DNA from: Amycolatopsis thermoflava N1165
Lineage (GTDB): Bacteria > Actinomycetota > Actinomycetes > Mycobacteriales > Pseudonocardiaceae
Direction of reading: 5' to 3'
NCBI RefSeq assembly: GCF_000473265.1
Contig: NZ_KI421511.1
Span: forward strand, 3,757,560-3,821,559
Length of the DNA: 64,000 nucleotides
The notes beneath the pieces are model-generated. The model made no database searches and was not told where the DNA came from. It saw only the letters and a program-made list of their open reading frames with translations. Below, in pieces: positions 28,351-34,478 of the stretch. Numbering within the stretch: the stretch's first letter is position 1; the number at the start of each line of letters is the position of its first letter. The translations under genes were made by a program, and so were the position numbers.

Positions 28351-29541
28351 TCAGTCCCAGGTGACCGGCAGCCGGTGGACGCCGTAGATGCTCATGTCGT
28401 GTCGCAGCGGCACCTCGTCGGCCGGGACCGCCAGGCGCAGCGTCGGGAACCGGGCGAAGAGCGCAGGGATGGCGACGCGCATTTCGACGCGGGCCAGCTG
28501 CTGCCCCAGGCACTGGTGGATGCCGTGGCCGAAAGCCAGGTGCCCGGCGGCGTGCCGGCGCAGGTCGAGCGTGTCCGGGTCCGGGAACCGCTCCGGGTCA
28601 CGGTTCGCGGCGTTCGCGGCGATGGTGACCGACTCGCCGGCCCGGATCACCTGACCATCCAGCTCGACGTCCTCCAGCGCGGCCCGGACACCGGTGTGGG
28701 CGATGGTCAGGTAGCGGAGCAGCTCTTCGACCGCGCTGTCCGCGAGGGCCGGGTCGTCGCGGAGCGCGGCGAGCTGGTCCGGGTGGCGCAGCAGGGCGAA
28801 GGCGCCCAGCGCGATCATGTTGGCGGTGGTGTCCAGGCCTGCCCCCAGCAGGAACGTGCCGATGCCGGACAGTTCCTCGTCGGTCAGGTCGCTCGTGGTG
28901 AGGTCGCCGAGCACGTCGTCGGTGGGCTCGGCGCGTTTGGCGCGCACCAGGTCGCGCAGGTAGTCCTGCAGCGCGCCGTACGCGGCGAACTGCTCGTCCG
29001 GCGTGCTCTGCGGGGTCATCAGCGCCGTCACCTGGGTGTGGAAGAACTCGCGGTCGGAGTACGGCACGCCGAGCAGCTCGCAGATCAGCACCGCGGGCAC
29101 CGGGCGCGCGTAGGCCTGCACCAGGTCCACCGAGGGGCCGTGCTTCGCCATCGCGTCCAGGTGCTCGGCGGCGACTTCCTCGACCCGCTCGGTGAGCTGA
29201 CGCATCCGGCGGACGGTGAACTTCCCGGCGAGCAGCTTGCGGTAGCGGGTGTGCTCGGGCGCGTCGATGCCGGTGAGGTCGCCGACCGGGGCCGGCGGGA
29301 TGTCGCCGTCCAGGCCGGGGAGCGGGTAGTGCATGAGCTCGTACCGCGAGGTGAACCGCGAGTCGCCGAGCACGGCGCGGGCCTGGGCGTGACCGGTGAC
29401 CAGCCAGCCGCGGTGCCCGTCCGGGTAGGACATACGCACGAGGGGCCGATGTGCCCGGATCTCGCCCAGCTCGGCGGGCGGGTCGAAGGGGCAGCCGGCG
29501 GGACGGGCGGTGGGCAGCGAGGCCAGTTCGTCTTGTTCCAT
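28351..29541 (-). CDS. Cytochrome P450 (CYP107-like class)
   Basis: Encodes 396 residues, a normal length for soluble bacterial P450s. The heme-binding loop [15 protein letters not shown] (Cys344), the I-helix oxygen-activation motif [10 protein letters not shown], the ExxR helix (VEELLRYL) and [17 protein letters not shown] are all intact. It needs an external ferredoxin and reductase, neither encoded here. The ATG at 29541 lacks a ribosome-binding site; CACGCT lies 6 nt upstream, so the mRNA may be leaderless. The stop at 28351 is just 48 bp from the repeat array. Substrate unknown. Confidence 0.93.
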   Translation of the reverse strand: MEQDELASLPTARPAGCPFDPPAELGEIRAHRPLVRMSYPDGHRGWLVTGHAQARAVLGDSRFTSRYELMHYPLPGLDGDIPPAPVGDLTGIDAPEHTRYRKLLAGKFTVRRMRQLTERVEEVAAEHLDAMAKHGPSVDLVQAYARPVPAVLICELLGVPYSDREFFHTQVTALMTPQSTPDEQFAAYGALQDYLRDLVRAKRAEPTDDVLGDLTTSDLTDEELSGIGTFLLGAGLDTTANMIALGAFALLRHPDQLAALRDDPALADSAVEELLRYLTIAHTGVRAALEDVELDGQVIRAGESVTIAANAANRDPERFPDPDTLDLRRHAAGHLAFGHGIHQCLGQQLARVEMRVAIPALFARFPTLRLAVPADEVPLRHDMSIYGVHRLPVTWD

Positions 29542-29780
29542 GACCGCAGCGTGCGGGCGACCGGTTTCACCACGGCTTCAGCACGGTTTCGGCGCTCAAG
29601 TGATCCGGCCCAGGGGACCGGCCGGATTTTCGCGCGCATCACGGTGGACACCGCTCTGCGCCGGCTGCACAACGTGCCCCTGACGATCGCCCGGAGAAAC
29701 CGCGCTCCTGCCCGCGCCGCGGACCCGGCGGGCTGCCGTGGGCTTCACGACGGCCACGCCCGCGACCGGCTGAAACGGAA

Positions 29781-29812
29781 AACGGCTGCCGCGTTCAAGC
29801 GTGGCAGCCGTT
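29781..29812 (-). terminator. Terminator downstream of the tRNA genes
   Basis: On the minus strand a 13-bp stem with one mismatch (AACGGCTGCC... paired with GGCAGCCGTT, 29803-29812/29781-29790, plus two more pairs) and a 6-nt loop is followed by a T-rich tail (TTTTCCGTTTC). It lies 30 nt after the tRNA-Val 3' end and fits a Rho-independent terminator of the tRNA transcript. Confidence 0.8.
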
Positions 29813-29841
29813 CCGGAAAGATCAGTGTCCACAGAGGACGG

Positions 29842-29916
29842 TGGTGCGCGATACTGGGATTGAACCAGTGACCTCTACCGTGTCAAGGTAGCGCTCTCCC
29901 GCTGAGCTAATCGCGC
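29842..29916 (-). tRNA. tRNA-Val (GAC anticodon)
   Basis: Folds as a full cloverleaf on the minus strand: acceptor stem GCGCGAT/ATCGCGC, D-arm TTAGCTCAGCGGGAGAGC, anticodon loop TTGACAC (anticodon GAC), T-loop GGTTCAATCC. Discriminator A and CCA (29845-29842) are encoded in the DNA. Its 5' end is a single nucleotide from the encoded CCA of tRNA-Gly, so the two mature from one precursor. Confidence 0.96.
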
Positions 29917-29917
29917 G

Positions 29918-29993
29918 TGGAGCGGACGACGGGATTCGAACCCGCGACCCTCACCTTGGCAAGGTGATGCGCTACCAGCTGCGCTACGTCCGC
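29918..29993 (-). tRNA. tRNA-Gly (GCC anticodon)
   Basis: Cloverleaf on the minus strand: acceptor stem GCGGACG/CGTCCGC, D-arm TAGCGCAGCTGGTAGCGC, anticodon stem-loop CACCTTGCCAAGGTG (anticodon GCC), T-loop GGTTCGAATCC. Discriminator U and CCA (29921-29918) are encoded. It is the 5' member of a Gly-Val pair. In many actinomycetes a tRNA-Cys gene sits between the two; none is present here. Confidence 0.96.
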
Positions 29994-30074
29994 GTGTGGC
30001 GCCGGGTTCCGGCGCCGGGAAAGAGAATAGCCGACGGGCCTGCCGGCCTCGCAACCACCCGGCGTAACCGGCCC

Positions 30075-30490
30075 GCGCAGCCCGTCACGAACGGCAGGCG
30101 CAGCCCTCACGAACGGCAGGCGCACCCTCACGAGCGGCCCGGCGCAGCCCATCACGCGCGGTCCACGAAACCCGCCGCAAGCGGTCGGCGCAGCCCATCA
30201 CAAACGGCCGGCGCAGCCATCACAAGCGGCCCGCGCAGCCCGCCACAAGCAACGCGGGCTCAGCCCGTCACAAGCAACCCGGCACAGCCCGCCACAAGCA
30301 GCCCGCGCAGCCCGCCACAAGCAACCCGGGCTCAGCCCGCCACAAGCGGCCCGGCACAGCCCATCACAAGCAACCCGGGCTCAGCCCGCCACAAGCAGCC
30401 CGGCGCAGCCCATCACAAGCGCCCCGCACAGCCACAAGCGGCCGGCGCAGCCCGCCACAAGCGGTCGGCGCAGCCCGTCACGAACGGCCG
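30075..30490. repeat. Degenerate ~22-25-bp tandem array reaching into the siderophore-interacting protein gene
   Basis: About 17 imperfect units with the plus-strand core GCGCAGCCCRTCACAAGCGGCC fill the gap between tRNA-Gly and the siderophore-interacting protein gene. The last unit (30468-30490) contains the final codons Gly-Arg-Ser and TGA stop of that gene, so the array looks like serial copies of a gene end. Units vary in spacer (CGGCCG, CAACCCGG, CAGCCC). No palindromic, evenly spaced repeat structure and no cas genes are present, so it is not a CRISPR. Open frames across it are compositional. Confidence 0.9.
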
Positions 30491-31293
30491 GCGGCCTCCT
30501 CGGCGGCGCGCTCCGCGGCCTTCTCCGCTCGCCACTCCTCGTCCGTCTTGCCCCGGCGCCAGTAGCCCGAGATCGACAGCAGGTCCTTGCGCACCCCGCG
30601 CTCGCCCAGCAGGTGCCGGCGCAGCTCCCGGACGAAACCGGCCTCGCCGTGGACGAAGGCCTGCACGGTGCCCGGCAGGAACTCCAGCGCGCGCACGGCG
30701 GCCACCAGGTCGTCCCCGGCGGACCGGTGCAGCCACTGGATCTGCGCGTCCCCCTTGGTGGCGAGCGGCTGCTCCTCCGCGGGGTCCGCCACCTCGATGA
30801 ACGCCCGCACCGGCACACCGGCCGGCATCATCTCCAGCGCCACCGCGATCGCGGGCAGTGCGCTCTCGTCGCCGACCAGCAGGTGCCAGTCGGCCTCCTC
30901 GCCGGGGGCGTAGGCGCCGCCGGGGCCGGCCAGCAGCAGCTCGTCACCCGGCTGGGCGGACGCCGCCCACGGGCCGCCGAGCCCCTGGTCGCCGTGGTGC
31001 ACGAAGTCCAGCGCCAGCTCGCCGGCGCGCGGGTCGTAGTAGCGCACGGTGTAGGTCCGCATCACCGGCCACTGCTCGCGCGGCATCTCGGCGCGGATGA
31101 CGCCCATGTCGAACGGCGCCGGGTACTCCACGCCCTCCTGCGGGAACAGCATTTTCACATAGGCGTCGGCGAACTCGTTCGGCTGGAAATCGGCCAGCCC
31201 TGGCCCACCGGCGACAATGCGGATCATGTGCGGTGTCAGCCGCTGGGTGCGCAGCACCCGCAGCCGGACCGCCGGCCGGGACTTGCCTGCCAT
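30478..31293 (-). CDS. Siderophore-interacting protein (FAD-dependent ferric reductase)
   Basis: Encodes 271 residues of the ViuB/SIP family. The FAD-binding domain contains MRTYTVRYYDPRAGELALDF, the NAD(P)H-binding C-terminal domain has HLLVGDESALPAIAVALEMM, and VHGEAGFVRELRRHLLGERG with SGYWRRGKTDEEW ends the family core. These cytoplasmic enzymes reduce ferric siderophores to release iron. The ATG at 31293 has GGAGCGGCGT upstream, and an IdeR/DtxR-type box lies 33 bp before it, so iron repression is expected. The Ala/Glu-rich C-terminus runs into the tandem array. Confidence 0.94.
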   Translation of the reverse strand: MAGKSRPAVRLRVLRTQRLTPHMIRIVAGGPGLADFQPNEFADAYVKMLFPQEGVEYPAPFDMGVIRAEMPREQWPVMRTYTVRYYDPRAGELALDFVHHGDQGLGGPWAASAQPGDELLLAGPGGAYAPGEEADWHLLVGDESALPAIAVALEMMPAGVPVRAFIEVADPAEEQPLATKGDAQIQWLHRSAGDDLVAAVRALEFLPGTVQAFVHGEAGFVRELRRHLLGERGVRKDLLSISGYWRRGKTDEEWRAEKAAERAAEEAAGRS

Positions 31294-31326
31294 ACGCCGC
31301 TCCTCACTCGCGTTCAGCGTCTGCGG

Positions 31327-31340
31327 TTAGGCTACCCTAA
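31327..31340 (-). promoter_or_regulatory. Iron box (IdeR/DmdR/DtxR-type operator)
   Basis: TTAGGCTACCCTAA is a palindrome TTAGG-N4-CCTAA matching the core of the DtxR/IdeR consensus TTAGGTTAGSCTAACCTAA. It is placed to repress the siderophore-interacting protein gene when iron is sufficient. It overlaps the stop codon of the upstream VWA gene (TAG, 31339-31337), so the operator doubles as coding sequence. Confidence 0.85.
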
Positions 31341-32401
31341 TCCCGGCCGGAGCAACCGGCGATGGCGGTCAGCAGGTCTTCGATCGCATCCAGCCGGTGG
31401 GCGCTGACGACGGCGTCGCAGTATGGCCACGCCGCCGCCATCCCGCCGGTCGCCGGCCGGAACCGCGGGCTGGCCGTGCGCGGGTTGGCCCAGACGATCC
31501 GGTACGCGAGCCGCGACAGCCGGGCCATTTCGCGGCCCAGCCGCTCGGGGCTGCCGGTCTCCCACCCGTCGGACAGGACGACCACCACCGCTCCGCGCGC
31601 CATCCCCCGCGCGCCATGGGTATCCAGGAACTCGCCGAGCGAATCACCGATCTTCGTGCCGCCCGACCAGTCCGGCGCCTCCCGCCCCGCGTCGGCCAGC
31701 GCCTCGGACGGCGCGCGCTGCAGCACCCGGGTCAGCCGCGTGAGACGCGTCGCGAACGTGAACACCTCGGCCCGCGCGCCACCCGCGGCGCACACCAGCA
31801 GCTGCAGCAGGGCCCGCGCATAGGGCTCCATCGACCCCGAGATGTCGCACAGCACGACGAGCTTCCGCGGCTTCTCGCGCGACACCCAGCGCCGCAACCG
31901 GACCGGCTCGCCCCCGGTCCGCCGTGCCACGCGCAACGTCTCCCGCAGGTCGGCGCGGCGCCCGCCGGGCGAAACCCGCTTCCGCCGCGACCGCCGCAGC
32001 GGGGTCGCCAGCCGGAACTCGCTCATCGCGGCGCGCAGCAACGCCAGCTCCGCGGGTTCGAGCGTGCCGAAGTCGCGGGTCGCCAGCCGGTCGACTGCGC
32101 TGCCTGCCGTGGGCGCCCGCACCTCCCGGGACGGACCGGTCGATTCCCCAGCGCTGAAGGCCCCGCCGGCGCCGACGTCGGGCGCGTCGAAAACGGTGGC
32201 GAACACGCTGGCCAGGACCTGCGCGTCGGCCGGGGACGAGGTGAGGGTTGCCAGCGCGCACAGGTAGAGCTCGCGCGTGCGCTGCGGAGACACGAGCATC
32301 ACCGCCTGGGCGAAACGGGCAGCCCGGTCCGCGCCGACCGCCAGGCCGGCGGACCGCAGCCGCTCGCACAGCCGCGCCGCCAGCTCCGCCAGGTCACTCA
32401 C
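31337..32401 (-). CDS. coxE: VWA-domain protein, CoxE family
   Basis: Encodes 354 residues. The C-terminal half is a von Willebrand A domain with the MIDAS motif DISGSMEPYA and WSGGTKIGDSLGEF; the N-terminal half is helical and basic (LRRSRRKRVSPGGRR). CoxE works with the MoxR ATPase CoxD in inserting copper/sulfur into the Mo-Cu centre of CO dehydrogenase. The GTG start at 32401 is separated from moxR by a 336-bp repeat region, which is odd since the other cox genes here are fused end to end. Its stop overlaps the iron box. Confidence 0.88.
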   Translation of the reverse strand: MSDLAELAARLCERLRSAGLAVGADRAARFAQAVMLVSPQRTRELYLCALATLTSSPADAQVLASVFATVFDAPDVGAGGAFSAGESTGPSREVRAPTAGSAVDRLATRDFGTLEPAELALLRAAMSEFRLATPLRRSRRKRVSPGGRRADLRETLRVARRTGGEPVRLRRWVSREKPRKLVVLCDISGSMEPYARALLQLLVCAAGGARAEVFTFATRLTRLTRVLQRAPSEALADAGREAPDWSGGTKIGDSLGEFLDTHGARGMARGAVVVVLSDGWETGSPERLGREMARLSRLAYRIVWANPRTASPRFRPATGGMAAAWPYCDAVVSAHRLDAIEDLLTAIAGCSGRD

Positions 32402-32737
32402 CCGGCACCACCGGCGGCCTCAGCACCGACCACCTCCGCGACACGCTCCAGCACGCGGCGGGCAGGCCTACTCACTGACCACCTCCGCCAGCCACTCCAC
32501 CGCCACCGCGCCCGCCGGACATAGCCGCCGCCGGCACCGAGGACAACGCCCGCCCGATCCTCTCCACACGGCAACACCACACCGAACATCCGCACCACCG
32601 GACCGGGACTCACTCACCAACCACCTCCACCACCACGCCCACCGGACACGACCACCGCCGGCACCGAGAAGAAACGCCCGCCCGGTCCTCTCCACACGGC
32701 AACACCACGCCGAACATCCGCACCACCAGGCCGGGAC
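32402..32737 (-). repeat. Degenerate tandem copies of the moxR 3' end
   Basis: The gap between moxR and coxE is made of echoes of the moxR end. A ~128-bp unit (core TCTCCACACGGCAACACCAC at 32561 and 32689) occurs twice, each containing the complement of the moxR stop region. In translation the true end AVAVERLVEVVGE is echoed by AVAVEWLAEVVSE (stop at 32468) and by VLERVAEVVGAEA (about 32402-32440). Copies are diverged, so this is older than the 313-bp array. No separate gene is supported here. Confidence 0.75.
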
Positions 32738-33607
32738 TCACTCACCCACCACCTCCACCAGCCGCTCGACCGCCACCGCGCGGTCCTCTTCGTACTTGAG
32801 CACCGCGCTCAGCGTCCGCTCCACCGCCGGGCCGTCCAGTGCGGCCACACCGAGCACCTGCAGCGCCGAGGCCCACGAGATCGCCTCCGCGACCCCGGGC
32901 GGCTTGTAGAGCCCGAACCCGCGCATCCGCCCCACCGCCCGCGCCACACGGTCAGCGAGCCAGTCCGCCACGCCCGGCACCCGCAACCGGATGATGGCCG
33001 CCACCTGCGCCACCTCCGGGTGCGCGATCCAGTGGTACAGGCACCGCCGCTTGAGGGCATCGTGCAGTTCGCGGGTCCGGTTGGAGGTCAGCACGACCAC
33101 CGGCGGCACCACCGCGCGCCGCGTCCCCAGCTCCGGGATCGTCACCGCCGACTCGGCCAGCAGTTCGAGCAGGAACGCCTCGAACTCGTCGTCGGCGCGG
33201 TCGACCTCGTCGATCAGCAGCACCGCCGGGCGCGGTCCGGGGTGCGTGATCGCCGCCAGCAGCGGCCGCGCCAGCAGGTAGTCGTCGGCGAAGAGGTCCG
33301 CCTCCGCCAGCGACTCGCCCCGCGACTCGGCCAGCCGGATCCCGAGCAGCTGGCGCGGGTAGTTCCACTCGTACAGCGCGTCCGAAGAGGACAGTCCCTC
33401 GTAGCACTGCAACCGGATCAACGGCGTGTCCATGGCCGCCGCCAGCGACTTGGCCGCCTGGGTCTTGCCGACGCCGGGCTCACCTTCGAGCAGGATCGGC
33501 TGCCGCATCCGGACCGCGAGGAACAGGGCGGTGGCCAGTGCGTCGTCGGTGAGGTATCCGGCGGCGCCAAGGCGCTCGGCGAGATCGCCGACCGTCTCAG
33601 GCGTCAC
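32738..33607 (-). CDS. coxD: MoxR-family AAA+ ATPase, CoxD-type
   Basis: Encodes 289 residues. Walker A GEPGVGKTQ (about residues 42-50), Walker B AVLLIDEVDRADDEFE, sensor-1 VVLTSNRTRELHDAL and the arginine-finger region LKRRCLYHW are intact. MoxR/CoxD ATPases act as chaperones with VWA partners; in Oligotropha CoxD and CoxE mature the CuSMoO2 centre. The GTG start at 33607 lies inside the 3' end of the XdhC gene (11-nt overlap). Placement in the cox cluster supports the CoxD role. Confidence 0.9.
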   Translation of the reverse strand: MTPETVGDLAERLGAAGYLTDDALATALFLAVRMRQPILLEGEPGVGKTQAAKSLAAAMDTPLIRLQCYEGLSSSDALYEWNYPRQLLGIRLAESRGESLAEADLFADDYLLARPLLAAITHPGPRPAVLLIDEVDRADDEFEAFLLELLAESAVTIPELGTRRAVVPPVVVLTSNRTRELHDALKRRCLYHWIAHPEVAQVAAIIRLRVPGVADWLADRVARAVGRMRGFGLYKPPGVAEAISWASALQVLGVAALDGPAVERTLSAVLKYEEDRAVAVERLVEVVGE

Positions 33608-34478
33608 CGGTGTACCTGCCCGGCTCGTCGGCGAACGCGTGACGGCATCCGGTCCCGCAGAAGTAGTACCGCCGCCCGCCGTAGGGCAGCTGCACCGCTT
33701 CCGGCGTGATCGCGACGCTCATGCCGCACACCGGGTCGACCGCCTCGGCGGCCACCTCGACGTCCTCGGCCGGGCGCCGCGGCGGGTGCGGGCGGGTCGC
33801 GATCAGCTCCGCGTACACCGAAACCGCGACCTCGGCCGGCGTCCGCGCCCCGATCGGCAGGCCGGCCGGGGTGTGGATGCGGCCGGGCTCGGACAGCCCC
33901 AGCCGCTCCAGCACCGCCGCGCCGCGTTTCTCGCTGGCGATCAGCCCGATGTAGGCCACGTCCGCCCGCATCGCCGCCTCCAGCACGCGTTCCTCGTCCC
34001 GGCCGTGCGACGCCACGATCACCGCGAACGTGTCGTCGGACAGCTCGGCGCCCACCCGCGTTTCGTAGCCGAGCACGCGGCCGACCGACGCCAGCGCCCG
34101 CGCGATCGGCCCGTCGCCGTGGATCGCCACCAGCGGCGGCGGCATCTGCGCGTCGAGGAAGATCTCCAGCTCGCCGCCGGACAGGCACGGGTTCCCGACC
34201 GTCACCACCCCCTCCTCGACCTGCTCGCCCGCGCCGGGCTGGATCCGCAACAGCGCCGACTCGCCGGTCAGCAAGAGCCGGATCCCCTGCTGCCGCACGG
34301 TCGACTCGGCGCAGGACCCGCCGACGAAACCCTCGATGGTCCCGTCGGCGAGCACCAGCGCGCAGTCGCCGGGTTTCGCGCTGGTGGGGCGTTGCGCCCG
34401 CACCACCGTCGCCAGCACGAACGGCGTCCGGCCCGCACGCAGGGACTCCGCGTGCGCCCGCAACTCCTGCCCGTTCAT
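33597..34478 (-). CDS. XdhC/CoxF-type molybdenum cofactor maturation protein with C-terminal YHS domain
   Basis: Encodes 293 residues. The XdhC_CoxI N-terminal domain (FVLATVVRAQRPTSAKPGDC, FVGGSCAESTVRQQG) and Rossmann-like C-domain (FAVIVASHGRDEERVLEAAM, YIGLIASEKRGAAVLERLG) are followed by a YHS metal-binding domain at about 248-290 (DPVCGMSV, YYFCGTGC, HAFADEPGRY). XdhC proteins load sulfurated Mo-cofactor into hydroxylases. The YHS extension may handle a metal such as copper, attractive for a Mo-Cu enzyme but unproven. Start ATG 34478 overlaps the coxL stop by one base (TGATG). Confidence 0.9.
   Translation of the reverse strand: MNGQELRAHAESLRAGRTPFVLATVVRAQRPTSAKPGDCALVLADGTIEGFVGGSCAESTVRQQGIRLLLTGESALLRIQPGAGEQVEEGVVTVGNPCLSGGELEIFLDAQMPPPLVAIHGDGPIARALASVGRVLGYETRVGAELSDDTFAVIVASHGRDEERVLEAAMRADVAYIGLIASEKRGAAVLERLGLSEPGRIHTPAGLPIGARTPAEVAVSVYAELIATRPHPPRRPAEDVEVAAEAVDPVCGMSVAITPEAVQLPYGGRRYYFCGTGCRHAFADEPGRYTGDA

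Noticed and set aside
27463-28364. Several overlapping open frames in the 313-bp array, including a frame starting MKRPAALPAAAM
   Set aside because: They are out-of-frame reads of GMC coding sequence made by the duplication; no ribosome-supported full gene is left. The final 21-codon frame at 28299 is too short to support.
30075-30490. CRISPR-like appearance of the short repeats
   Set aside because: Units are imperfect, spacers are only a few bases and themselves repetitive, and no cas genes are present.
29964-30800. Long plus-strand open frame of 278 codons rich in Pro, Ala, Ser and Arg
   Set aside because: It runs over tRNA-Gly, the tandem array and the antisense of the siderophore-interacting protein gene; its composition simply reflects the repeats.
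32398-32695. Small minus-strand frames of 71-75 codons between moxR and coxE
   Set aside because: They are reads through degenerate copies of the moxR 3' end; their C-termini only echo the MoxR C-terminus.
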